The notes under the pieces: generated by a model | What the model was told of the DNA's origin: nothing | Seen by the model: the letters and a program-made list of their open reading frames with translations, nothing else | The model's database searches: none | Part shown: one piece after another, positions 1 through 6,252 of the stretch | Numbering within the stretch: the stretch's first letter is position 1 | Layout: every line of letters starts with the position of its first letter | Position numbers and translations under genes: made by a program | From: a bacterium | GTDB lineage: Bacteria; Vulcanimicrobiota; Vulcanimicrobiia; Vulcanimicrobiales; SCRA01 | Assembly: GCA_028869325.1 (NCBI GenBank) | Contig: JAGWST010000413.1 | Coordinates: 1-10,425 of the forward strand | Reading direction: 5' to 3' | Length of the DNA: 10,425 bases

Positions 1-259
1 CGCGCACGATCTGCGAGGTCTTGGTGAGGCCCAGACGGCATATCTGGTGTGCCGGCAGCCTCTCGATGCGTCGATCGCGGAGCGTGATCCGGCCGCTGTC
101 GGCGTGCAGCAGGCCGCAGATGAGATTGAAGAGCGTGCTCTTTCCGGCGCCGTTCGGACCGATGAGGCCGACGATCTCACCGTCGTCCACTCGAAACGTA
201 ACGTCACGCAGCACCTGCAGGCCCCCGAAGCGCTTGGCAACGCCCTCCAGCGCTAACAC
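1..259 (-). CDS. livG: LivG-type ABC transporter ATP-binding protein, partial (C-terminus off the left edge)
   Basis: Only the first 86 codons are present. The protein would hydrolyse ATP on the cytoplasmic face of a branched-chain-amino-acid-type (HAAT) ABC importer. Seen: an N-terminal beta subdomain, Walker A GPNGAGKS at about residues 34-41, and a Q-loop glutamine at about residue 83 just before the cut. I chose the GTG start at 257-259, which overlaps the end of livM by 7 bp. A GGAGGG ribosome binding site at 269-274 lies 9 bases upstream, and the protein then begins MLALEGVAKRFGG, as LivG proteins normally do. It follows livK-like, livH and livM in the same direction, which is the standard order. 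Full-length LivG is about 250 residues, so about two thirds is missing, including the signature and Walker B. A LivF gene would be expected further left. Confidence 0.93.
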   Translation of the reverse strand, partial: MLALEGVAKRFGGLQVLRDVTFRVDDGEIVGLIGPNGAGKSTLFNLICGLLHADSGRITLRDRRIERLPAHQICRLGLTKTSQIVR

Positions 260-1257
260 GTCATCGAGCCCTCCGGCGCGGGAGCGCGGCGACGCGACCG
301 GGCGCCGAGACGGCCGAAGAATCCTGCGATCCCCTCCGGCTGCAGCACGACCACGGCGATGAGGATCAGCCCGTACACGACCTTGGCGATACCGGCCGCT
401 GCTCCGCTGCCCGAGCCGGTCATCGCTTCGCCCAAGGGCACCAGCAGCGCCGCGCCCAGCAGCGGACCCCACCACACCTGCGCGCCTCCGACGATCGCGT
501 AGAGCGCGAGCTGCACGGAGACAGTGATGGAGAGCACGGAATCCGGATCGACGAAGCCGGTCACTTGGGCGTAGAACGTGCCGCCGATCGCCGAAAGCAC
601 GGCACCCAGGGCAAAAGCTTGCATCTTGGTCCAGAAGACGTCGATGCCCGCCAAGCGCGCCGCTACCTCGTCGTCGCGGATAGCGCGCAAGCGATAGCCC
701 AGCTTCGAGCGTAAGACGCCGCGCGCGAGCGCGAGGGTAAGGAGCACGGCGACCGCAACCACCTCGTAATAGTTCCGCGCCAGCGGGAACTGCAGCAGCC
801 AGAGCGAACTGCGCACGAACGGCAATGAGACACCGCCGGCTCCGCCGGTAAGGGGCTGCACGTAGATGGCGACGATACGAACGATCTCCGCCAACGCCAG
901 CGTCGCCAGTGCAAAGTAGTGGCCGCCCAAGCGAAAGACGATCGCGCCGATCCCCGCCGCCACGAGCACTGCCAGCGCCGCACCCGCCCAGATACCAATC
1001 CACGGGCTCAGCCGGAAATCGGAGAAGAGCAACGTTGACGTGTAGGCACCGATGCCGAACATGATCGACTGGCCGATCGAGATCTGGTTGGCATAGCCTC
1101 CCAGCAGCGTCCAACCGACCGAGGCGATCACGTAGACGCCGGTCATCGTCGCCACGCGCATCATGTAGTCCGTGAGGTGGAAGAGCGGCAACGTCAAGAT
1201 GAGCGCCGCCACGGCGACCATCACGATCCATTCCCGGCGATCTCGCTCACCTGACAT
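253..1257 (-). CDS. livM: LivM-type branched-chain amino acid ABC transporter permease
   Basis: A 334-residue inner-membrane permease that would pair with LivH to form the translocation channel of a HAAT-family importer. Hydrophobic segments occur through most of the length, beginning near residue 11. The family-typical stretch LLGGYANQISIGQ lies at about residues 51-63, a GGHYFALATLALAE segment at about 111-124, and the cytoplasmic coupling loop (RAIRDDEVAARLAGI, about 191-205), which contacts the ATPase, is intact. The C-terminal tail after about residue 315 is Arg/Pro-rich. The ATG start is at 1255-1257, with AGGG seven bases upstream, and the gene overlaps the end of livH by 11 bp. Length is normal for the family. 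Family assignment is firm. The transported substrate is not determined by this subunit. Confidence 0.95.
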   Translation of the reverse strand: MSGERDRREWIVMVAVAALILTLPLFHLTDYMMRVATMTGVYVIASVGWTLLGGYANQISIGQSIMFGIGAYTSTLLFSDFRLSPWIGIWAGAALAVLVAAGIGAIVFRLGGHYFALATLALAEIVRIVAIYVQPLTGGAGGVSLPFVRSSLWLLQFPLARNYYEVVAVAVLLTLALARGVLRSKLGYRLRAIRDDEVAARLAGIDVFWTKMQAFALGAVLSAIGGTFYAQVTGFVDPDSVLSITVSVQLALYAIVGGAQVWWGPLLGAALLVPLGEAMTGSGSGAAAGIAKVVYGLILIAVVVLQPEGIAGFFGRLGARSRRRAPAPEGSMTC

Positions 1258-2113
1258 TAGCGCGCCCTAGAATGCCCGCGGGGCGAATCATCAGCACGCC
1301 CACGAAGATGGCGAAGACGATGAGGTTCTCCAGCGCCGAAGGCAGGAAGAGCGTGGAGAGCGACTGCGTGACGCCCACGATCAAGCCGCCGAGCATCGCG
1401 CCGGTTACGTTGCCGAGCCCCCCGAGCACCGCCACCGTGAACATGATGACCACGTACTGCAAGCCGATGGTCGGAAAGACGTAGGCGTAGGGAAGAATCA
1501 CGGCGCCGGCCAGCCCGGCCAGCCCCGCGCCGATACCGAAGGTGACCATGCGCACCAGGCGCACGTTGACGCCGCAGAGCGTAGCCGCCGCCTCGTTGAC
1601 CGCCACCGCTCGAATCGCGCGGCCGAAGGCGGTTCGCCCGAGGAAGACGTGCAGCGCGATCCCCACTGCCGCCGACCAGGCAAAGGCCAAGAGATACGGC
1701 ACGGGGATCTGCACGTGACCCACCGAGAGCGCGCTCGCCTGGTAGGGCACCCGTACCGATTGAAAGTCCGCGCCAAAGAGCGCCAGAGCTGCGTTTTGAA
1801 GCGTGATCGCGATGCCCACAGTGAGGAAGATCTGGCTGATCTGCGGGCCGTGTAGCACACGCCGCACCAGCCCGATCTCGATCAGTGCGCCGAGCACGAA
1901 GAGCGCTGCAAAGCCCAGCACCGCTGCCGCCATCGGATCGAGGTGGAGACCGACGAATGCGAAGTAGGCGACGTACATCCCGAGCATCAGGAAGTCGCCC
2001 TGCGCGAAGTTCACGATCTCCATCACACCGAAGATGAGCGTGAGCCCCATGCTAATGAGGGCGTAGATGCCCCCGATCAGCAAGCCGTTGACGACGGCCT
2101 GAACGAGCGCCAT
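1247..2113 (-). CDS. livH: LivH-type branched-chain amino acid ABC transporter permease
   Basis: A 288-residue inner-membrane permease, the usual partner of LivM. The N-terminus shows the LivH hallmark: a hydrophobic helix followed by GLTLIFGVMEIVNFAQGDF at about residues 23-41. A loop around residues 165-185 (AIRAVAVNEAAATLCGVNV) corresponds to the coupling helix that contacts the ATPase. The ATG start at 2111-2113 abuts the TAG stop of the upstream binding-protein gene (TAGATG), and no good ribosome binding site is visible, so translation probably depends on ribosomes finishing the upstream gene. The 3' end overlaps livM by 11 bp. Length is normal. It belongs to one importer with the binding protein, LivM and LivG. 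Confidence 0.95.
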   Translation of the reverse strand: MALVQAVVNGLLIGGIYALISMGLTLIFGVMEIVNFAQGDFLMLGMYVAYFAFVGLHLDPMAAAVLGFAALFVLGALIEIGLVRRVLHGPQISQIFLTVGIAITLQNAALALFGADFQSVRVPYQASALSVGHVQIPVPYLLAFAWSAAVGIALHVFLGRTAFGRAIRAVAVNEAAATLCGVNVRLVRMVTFGIGAGLAGLAGAVILPYAYVFPTIGLQYVVIMFTVAVLGGLGNVTGAMLGGLIVGVTQSLSTLFLPSALENLIVFAIFVGVLMIRPAGILGRANVR

Positions 2114-3325
2114 CTACTTAGCAGATGCCCCGACCCACGCCGGCGCCGCACGACCAGGCCCCGGCGGCCAGATCGTCACCATCTCCCCCTTCTGCCATTG
2201 GACCATGACGGGGTAGGCGAGCGCGTTCAATCCCGTAGCGTCAAACTTGACGCCATCGGAGGGAAGCCCCGCGAAGGGTCCGCCTTTAACGTCCAGCTTC
2301 GCGAGCGCATCGCGCAACGCTGCCGGCGTCGTGGCCCTGGATTCATCGATCGCCCCACGAATCGCGTAGAGGCTAACAGCATTCTCGTAGGCTTCATGGG
2401 GGGCGAACGTGTGGTACTTGGCCTGATAGCGCTGCTCGAAGCCGCCATACGCATCGTAGGACGACGTGTCGATGCTCATGATCCCATCGGCAAGCGGGCC
2501 GAGTGCTTGCTTGAAAGCGGGAACGACGAAGCCGCCGGCACCACCCGCGATCTGCACCTTGGCGTGGCTCTGGTTCAAGGCGCGGACGATGAGCACCGTG
2601 TCCGTGAAGTACGACTCCGGGAAGACCACCTGCGCGCCGCTGGCCGTGATCTTCTGCACGAGCGGCGTTGCGTCGGTCAGACCGTGCGGGTATGCGTCGT
2701 AGAGCGCGACGTCCACGCCCAGGCGTTCGGCCTCCTTCTTCAGGCCCGCCGCTTGCGATGTCCCGAAGGCCGTGTTCTCATAGACGATAGCGATCTTCTT
2801 GACCTGCTTTCCGGCATGCTTGGCGATGTCCAACACGTACTCGATTTGCTTCGCGCCGATCGCCGACGCCTTGGGAACGACCTGGAACGTATCCTTGTAG
2901 CCGCGATTGGTGAGATCGTCGGTGAAGGACATCGTGAGGAAGGGGATGCCGCGCCGCTCGGCTACCGACGAGGACGTAAGGCTCAAGAAGCTCGCGTAGG
3001 TACCGATGATGGCGATCGGATGGACGTCGTCGATGAGGCGGGCCGTGGCGTTGGCAGCGCCCGCGGCCTCGCTGGTGCTGTCGCGGATCACGAGCTTGAT
3101 CTTGGCGCCCCCCAACCCGCTGAGGCCGCCGTGGGCGTTGATGTCGTCCGCGGCGAGCTCGACGCCCGCCGCGGAGGTTTTGCCGAACGCGGCGAGGTTG
3201 CCGGTCAACGGCATGACGACGCCGACGACCACCGGAGCCGGCCCGGCTTGTGCGAGGAGAGGCAACAGGCCGGCGATCAAAACACCTGACAAGACCGCAG
3301 CGATCGATCGAATGACGTGATGCAT
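2114..3325 (-). CDS. Periplasmic substrate-binding protein of a HAAT/Liv-type ABC importer
   Basis: A 403-residue type I periplasmic binding protein (Peripla_BP_6/LivK-like) that would capture the ligand and deliver it to LivH-LivM. Residues 1-27 look like a Sec signal peptide: a basic start (MHHVIR), a hydrophobic core, and AQA before a predicted cut at 27/28. No lipobox cysteine is visible. The mature part opens with a short beta strand and PLTGNLAAFGK (about 39-49), followed by helix-strand alternation. A GTYASFLSLTSSSVAE region (about 108-123) matches the segment that contacts ligand in this fold. The ATG at 3323-3325 is supported by AAGGAG ten bases upstream. Family members bind branched-chain amino acids, amides, urea, aromatic acids or other carboxylates. 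The neighbouring catabolic genes make an organic acid or a related compound plausible, but this is inference. Confidence 0.92.
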   Translation of the reverse strand: MHHVIRSIAAVLSGVLIAGLLPLLAQAGPAPVVVGVVMPLTGNLAAFGKTSAAGVELAADDINAHGGLSGLGGAKIKLVIRDSTSEAAGAANATARLIDDVHPIAIIGTYASFLSLTSSSVAERRGIPFLTMSFTDDLTNRGYKDTFQVVPKASAIGAKQIEYVLDIAKHAGKQVKKIAIVYENTAFGTSQAAGLKKEAERLGVDVALYDAYPHGLTDATPLVQKITASGAQVVFPESYFTDTVLIVRALNQSHAKVQIAGGAGGFVVPAFKQALGPLADGIMSIDTSSYDAYGGFEQRYQAKYHTFAPHEAYENAVSLYAIRGAIDESRATTPAALRDALAKLDVKGGPFAGLPSDGVKFDATGLNALAYPVMVQWQKGEMVTIWPPGPGRAAPAWVGASAK

Positions 3326-3335
3326 GACTATCGTG

Positions 3336-3341
3336 CTCCTT
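3336..3341 (-). promoter_or_regulatory. Ribosome binding site of the substrate-binding protein gene
   Basis: AAGGAG on the minus strand, ten bases before the ATG at 3325. It lies in the 31-bp gap between the dehydrogenase stop (3357-3359) and the binding-protein start. This short gap contains no hairpin or promoter that I can see, so the importer genes are probably transcribed together with the upstream catabolic genes. Confidence 0.75.
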
Positions 3342-3356
3342 TGCAGAGAGACGAAA

Positions 3357-4259
3357 TTAGGAAGCGACCTTGGGAACCTCGAATTTCGCCCAGCGTTCCA
3401 GTAGAAGCAGCACCTCCGTGAAGTCTACGCGCTCGCCCATCGCCTCGCGCGCCAGCAGATAGTGCTCCTCGGTCGATGCGAGGATCGGAGCCGGAACATC
3501 GAGCTCGCGCGCAAGTCGCGCGGCGATGCCCAGGTCCTTCGCCATTAAGCCCATCTGGAAGCCGTAGTCGAACGTGCGCGGCAGCACGGCGGCGGGAATC
3601 TTATGTTGCACGGCGTGCGAGGTAGCGGTGCTGGTCTTCCAGACGTCGACCAGCGTCGCCGGGTCCAGACCCGCGCGCGCGCCGATCAGCAGCGCCTCGG
3701 AGGAGGCCCAGAGCGCCACGGCCGATAGGAAGTTGTTGAGCGATTTCACGGTATCGCCGGCACCCACGGTGCCCACGTGGCGGACGTTCTTGCACATGTG
3801 CGCGAGCAGCGGGCGGTAACGCTCCACGACGGCGGCGTCGCCGCCGACCATCGCGGTCAGCTCGCCAGTCTTCGCGCGCGGAACGCCGCCGCTCACCGGA
3901 GCGTCGATCATCTCGATCCCGCGTTGCGCGAGCTCGGTCGCCAACTGCTTGGTCGGCGTCGGCGCGGCGCTGGTCATATCGATGAGCGTTCGCCGCTTTA
4001 CCGAGCCAGTGAGGGCGCCGCCCTCGCCAAGCACTGCCTCACGCACCTGGACGTCCGTGGGGAGTATCGTGATCACGACCTCGCCCGGCAATTCGGCGCT
4101 TCGCGTGGCGACCGGAAGACCACGCTCGCGAAACGGGGCGAGAGCCTCTTCCGAGACATCGGAGACGGCGAGCGAGACCCTGCCCCGCAGGAGATTGTGG
4201 GCCATCGGGCCACCCATATGTCCCACCCCGATGAAGAGCACGGTCGGAAGATCGCTCAC
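3357..4259 (-). CDS. NAD(P)-dependent beta-hydroxyacid dehydrogenase (3-hydroxyisobutyrate dehydrogenase / tartronate semialdehyde reductase family)
   Basis: A 300-residue cytoplasmic oxidoreductase. Family members interconvert a beta-hydroxyacid and its semialdehyde. Seen: an N-terminal Rossmann fold with GVGHMGG at about residues 11-17; Asp34 at the end of the second strand, which favours NAD over NADP; the substrate-binding DAPVSGG at about 119-125; the catalytic-lysine region GAGDTVKSLNN with Lys172 and Asn175/Asn176; and MAKDLGIA with Lys241/Asp242. The frame stays open another 171 codons upstream, but that extension lies over the hydrolase gene. The GTG at 4257-4259 overlaps the hydrolase TGA (GTGA), has AAAGGA six bases upstream, and gives the standard family start and length. 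It sits between a hydrolase and an importer, so it probably oxidises an intermediate of the imported compound. Which hydroxyacid is used cannot be told. Confidence 0.9.
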   Translation of the reverse strand: MSDLPTVLFIGVGHMGGPMAHNLLRGRVSLAVSDVSEEALAPFRERGLPVATRSAELPGEVVITILPTDVQVREAVLGEGGALTGSVKRRTLIDMTSAAPTPTKQLATELAQRGIEMIDAPVSGGVPRAKTGELTAMVGGDAAVVERYRPLLAHMCKNVRHVGTVGAGDTVKSLNNFLSAVALWASSEALLIGARAGLDPATLVDVWKTSTATSHAVQHKIPAAVLPRTFDYGFQMGLMAKDLGIAARLARELDVPAPILASTEEHYLLAREAMGERVDFTEVLLLLERWAKFEVPKVAS

Positions 4260-5101
4260 GCTACGTCCTTTCGCATGCGTTCGAGTGCTGCCAGCACATG
4301 CGGGCGAAAGCGCTCGGGATGCTCGATCATCGGGAAATGCCCGATGCCCGGCATGATCGTCACCTCGGCGCCGGGAATCCGCGCCGCGGTTTCGCGCGTC
4401 ATCTCCGGCGTACAGGAGTAGTCGTACTCGCCGGTGAGGAGCACGACGGGGCAACGCGCCGTGTCGATGCCGGCGACGGCTTGGCGTTCGTCCCACTCTT
4501 GACTGTAAAAGTAGACGTCCCCCTGGTAGACACCGGGCGCCGACTGCGCGTAGTACCACCAGTTCTCGCGCCGGTTGTGCTCCGGCGACTGTGGAGCGCA
4601 GAGCCCGTACGTATAGGTCGCGACGAGCTCGCCGCCGTTGACGGCGGGATGGTCCAGATACTCGAGGTACCGCCCTCCGGCTCGAGCCGTGCTCTCCAGG
4701 CCGATGATGCCGGAGAACCGCTCTCCGTGCCGCGCCGCCAGGCGCAGCACGATGGCGCCGCCCATCGAACAACCCATCACTACCGGGCGCTCAAGCTCGA
4801 GGGCGTCGATGACCGCGAGAATCGTGCGCTCGTAACGGTCGGCCGTAAGCCGGTAGCGCTCACGCCACCATGAGCCCAGCGGCGAGGACCGCCCGTGGTA
4901 CGGCAGGTCGAAGGCCACGACACGCCAGCGTGCCGTGATCTCGGGATCGTTGAGGATGTAACGGTACTGACGGCTGTCGGCACCTGCGGTGTGCAGACAC
5001 AGCAGTATGGGTCCCGCGCCGGCCTCCTCGAAGTAGACGCGCGCACGTTGGCCTTCGAGATCGACGCTCGCATAGCGTCCGATGATCGGCTCAAGCTCCA
5101 T
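4256..5101 (-). CDS. Alpha/beta-fold hydrolase
   Basis: A 281-residue cytoplasmic hydrolase of the alpha/beta superfamily, which includes esterases, lactonases, C-C bond hydrolases and dehalogenases. Seen: the oxyanion-hole region LCLHTAG (about 34-40); VVAFDLPYHGRS (about 61-72); the nucleophile elbow GCSMGG with Ser112; a lid rich in Trp and Tyr at about 160-205; the acid Asp227 in LLTGEYDYS; and His255 in GIGHFPMIEHPE. The Ser-Asp-His triad is therefore complete. The ATG at 5099-5101 has a strong AGGAGG six bases upstream and overlaps the SCP2-like gene by 11 bp. The 3' end overlaps the dehydrogenase by 4 bp. The aromatic lid suggests a bulky or hydrophobic acyl or leaving group, which is inference. 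There is no signal peptide. It probably makes the substrate for the dehydrogenases. Confidence 0.92.
   Translation of the reverse strand: MELEPIIGRYASVDLEGQRARVYFEEAGAGPILLCLHTAGADSRQYRYILNDPEITARWRVVAFDLPYHGRSSPLGSWWRERYRLTADRYERTILAVIDALELERPVVMGCSMGGAIVLRLAARHGERFSGIIGLESTARAGGRYLEYLDHPAVNGGELVATYTYGLCAPQSPEHNRRENWWYYAQSAPGVYQGDVYFYSQEWDERQAVAGIDTARCPVVLLTGEYDYSCTPEMTRETAARIPGAEVTIMPGIGHFPMIEHPERFRPHVLAALERMRKDVA
4266..4271 (-). promoter_or_regulatory. Ribosome binding site that fixes the GTG start of the hydroxyacid dehydrogenase
   Basis: AAAGGA on the minus strand, six bases before the GTG at 4259 and inside the last codons of the hydrolase gene. It supports the internal GTG over the far-upstream ATG at 4772, which would add 171 residues of sequence unlike the family. 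Confidence 0.7.
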
Positions 5102-5489
5102 GTGCCGCCTCCTGCTGCGCGCGAACCACGCGCAGCAGCTCCGTCATGCGGGTGAGGGCGCGAGCGTTCTGGGCGGCGAGCAGCGTGTTGCCCTCCCAGA
5201 CGAACTCGGGCACGCGCATGCGCATCGCCCAGATATCGGTAAAGAACGGCGGCGGCGGAGTCCGTGTGAACTGCTCCCAGATTGCCTCCGGAGCGCGCAA
5301 TGCAAAGTCCCACGGCGCGTCGAAACCGGGCTCGCGCGAGAGCTCGGCGATCCGGCCGCCGCGCACGCGCACGAGGCGGCGCGCACCGCCGCATTGGAAG
5401 AGGACGTCGGCGGTAAAGAATCTGCCAACGTTGCGGTACTCCTCGTCGCCCTCCAGCGTCTCAGAGAGCCGAGCGAGTAGGTGTGTCAT
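5091..5489 (-). CDS. Small protein resembling an SCP2 sterol-carrier domain
   Basis: A 132-residue soluble protein with no signal peptide or membrane segment. The pattern fits an SCP2-like fold: a strand ADVLFQC (about 27-33); a turn and strand RRLVRVRGGRIAEL (about 37-50), where such domains have a glycine before a strand; FDAPWDFALRAPEAIWEQF (about 56-74), a strand followed by a helix; then FVWEGNTLLAAQNARALTRMTELLR (about 97-120), resembling the end strand and final helix. No catalytic motif is visible. I start it at the ATG at 5487-5489 because AAGGGG lies four bases upstream; an ATG at 5540 would add 17 residues over gntR. It overlaps gntR by 29 bp and the hydrolase by 11 bp, so it is embedded in the operon. 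It may bind a hydrophobic or CoA-linked intermediate. The SCP2 call is from pattern only and could be wrong. Confidence 0.6.
   Translation of the reverse strand: MTHLLARLSETLEGDEEYRNVGRFFTADVLFQCGGARRLVRVRGGRIAELSREPGFDAPWDFALRAPEAIWEQFTRTPPPPFFTDIWAMRMRVPEFVWEGNTLLAAQNARALTRMTELLRVVRAQQEAAHGA
5108..5113 (-). promoter_or_regulatory. Ribosome binding site of the alpha/beta hydrolase gene
   Basis: AGGAGG on the minus strand, six bases before the ATG at 5101 and inside the 3' end of the SCP2-like gene. It is the closest match to the ideal Shine-Dalgarno sequence in the left operon and fixes the hydrolase start. Confidence 0.75.
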
Positions 5490-6159
5490 CGGTCCCCTTC
5501 CTGAGGATGCCCATCGCGACAGCTTGCGCACTGCGCACATGGTCGAGGCAGGCCTGCCATGCGGCGTCTCCGTCGCGCGCCTTGATGGCGCCCATGAGGA
5601 TGCGGATCTCCTGCAGGGTCTTCGCAGCGCGCCCCGGATGAGAGAGCGAGGTCGCGCGCAGCATCGTGATGCGCCCTTGTATCGAGGAGAGAAAGGTCAT
5701 CAGCGCTGCGTTTCCGGACCCTCGCATGAGAATCTCGTAGAAGCGGCTCTTCACCCGCAGACCCTCGCTTGCGTCTCCGCGCTTGAGCGTAGCCTCGAGC
5801 TCGCGAAAGACGGCTTGCAGCTCCTTACGCTGCTCCGTCGTCGCACGCTCGGCGAAGAGCCGCCCCGCCAGCGCTTCCAGGACGGCCCGAATCTCGTAGA
5901 TCTCGGCGGCCTCCTCGAGGCTCACCGTCGCCACCACCGGACCGCGGTGCGGGATGATCTTGATCAGCCCCTCGCTCTCGAGCTGGCGCAGCGCCTCGCG
6001 AATCGAGGTGCGGCTCACCCCGGTGAGCTCGCAGAGCTCACGCTCCACCAGACGCTGTCCAGGCAGGAAGCGCCCCTCCGTGATCGCGCGGCGCAAATTC
6101 TCGGTGATCTGCTGCCGCAAGGGTGCCGCCACCCTGGCAACCCGCATCGAGGTGTCCAT
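5461..6159 (-). CDS. GntR-family transcriptional regulator with FCD-type effector domain
   Basis: A 232-residue DNA-binding regulator. The winged helix spans about residues 10-78: LRRAITEGRFLPGQRLVE, the recognition-helix region LTGVSRTSIREALRQLESEGL (about 46-65), then HRGPVVA in the wing. Residues about 85-220 form the all-helical FCD ligand domain (EIYEIRAVLEALAGRLFAE near 86-104). Most FCD domains bind a metal through an Asp and three His. Here three of these positions, by my alignment, are Lys137, Tyr141 and Ile185, with only His207 kept. The start is uncertain: the ATG at 6157-6159 has no ribosome binding site and begins only about four bases after the predicted transcription start, so the mRNA may be leaderless. 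The ATG at residue 5 is the alternative. It is the first gene of the catabolic/importer operon, is divergent from the aldehyde dehydrogenase, and probably represses both and itself. Confidence 0.92.
   Translation of the reverse strand: MDTSMRVARVAAPLRQQITENLRRAITEGRFLPGQRLVERELCELTGVSRTSIREALRQLESEGLIKIIPHRGPVVATVSLEEAAEIYEIRAVLEALAGRLFAERATTEQRKELQAVFRELEATLKRGDASEGLRVKSRFYEILMRGSGNAALMTFLSSIQGRITMLRATSLSHPGRAAKTLQEIRILMGAIKARDGDAAWQACLDHVRSAQAVAMGILRKGTDDTPTRSAL
5494..5501 (-). promoter_or_regulatory. Ribosome binding site that fixes the start of the SCP2-like gene
   Basis: GGAAGGGG on the minus strand, with the G run ending four bases before the ATG at 5489 and lying within the last codons of gntR. 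It supports this start over the upstream ATG at 5540. Confidence 0.6.
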
Positions 6160-6169
6160 GATAGCGATG

Positions 6170-6199
6170 ATTATGGATTGTATGATTGCATGATGTCAA
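6170..6199 (-). promoter_or_regulatory. Predicted sigma-70-type promoter of the gntR-led operon
   Basis: On the minus strand a perfect TTGACA -35 (6194-6199) is followed, after 18 bases, by CATAAT (6170-6175), which matches TATAAT at five of six positions. The expected transcription start near 6163 lies about four bases before the gntR ATG. This explains the absence of a ribosome binding site and predicts a leaderless or nearly leaderless transcript. Confidence 0.6.
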
Positions 6200-6200
6200 T
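6177..6200. promoter_or_regulatory. Candidate GntR operator, imperfect 24-bp dyad
   Basis: ATTG at 6177-6180 and CAAT at 6197-6200 are arms of a dyad centred on TGCA at 6187-6190. Outer four and inner two positions of each 12-base half are symmetric; the middle six are not. A direct ATGAT repeat (6182-6186 and 6190-6194) overlaps it. The site covers the -35 and spacer of the gntR promoter and lies just upstream of the -10-like element facing the aldehyde dehydrogenase. A bound regulator there could control both directions. It does not closely match a published GntR consensus that I can recall, so the exact site is tentative. Confidence 0.4.
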
Positions 6201-6221
6201 ACGGTCTGCTAGTATTATACT
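6194..6221 (+). promoter_or_regulatory. Weak candidate promoter of the aldehyde dehydrogenase gene
   Basis: TATACT at 6216-6221 matches the -10 consensus at five of six positions and sits in a TATTATACT stretch that is AT-rich against the GC-rich background. No good -35 lies at the right distance: the best option is a poor match at 6194-6199, 16 bases upstream. A promoter without a strong -35 may need an activator, or transcription may use another sigma factor. Confidence 0.35.
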
Positions 6222-6239
6222 CTCGATCCGTCCTCTGCT

Positions 6240-6245
6240 AAGGAG
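6240..6245 (+). promoter_or_regulatory. Ribosome binding site of the aldehyde dehydrogenase gene
   Basis: AAGGAG, seven bases before the ATG at 6253. It decides the start. The reading frame is open back to 5146, but that upstream part runs antisense to gntR and the SCP2-like gene and has no family similarity. Confidence 0.85.
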
Positions 6246-6252
6246 ATCGCCG

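Noticed and set aside
1943..3289. A 448-codon open frame on the plus strand, antisense to the binding protein and livH
   Set aside because: The translation is rich in Arg, Asp, Glu and His, has no recognisable domain and is the codon shadow of the binding-protein gene in GC-rich DNA. The minus-strand product has a signal peptide and a clear family fold.
3326..3356. Possible separate promoter for the importer genes
   Set aside because: The 31-bp gap holds a ribosome binding site but no -35/-10 pair. A promoter inside the upstream dehydrogenase gene cannot be excluded, but I see none.
3777..4421. A 214-codon open frame on the plus strand
   Set aside because: It is the shadow of the hydroxyacid dehydrogenase and hydrolase genes, with no ribosome binding site or domain.
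4260..4772. N-terminal extension of the hydroxyacid dehydrogenase frame
   Set aside because: It overlaps the well-supported alpha/beta hydrolase gene in another frame, is Arg-rich and has no family similarity. A GTG start with a ribosome binding site lies at 4259.
5146..6252. A 369-codon open extension upstream of the aldehyde dehydrogenase in the same frame
   Set aside because: It runs antisense to the SCP2-like gene and gntR, has low-complexity Arg-rich composition and crosses the control region. The ATG at 6253 with AAGGAG gives a normal full-length ALDH.
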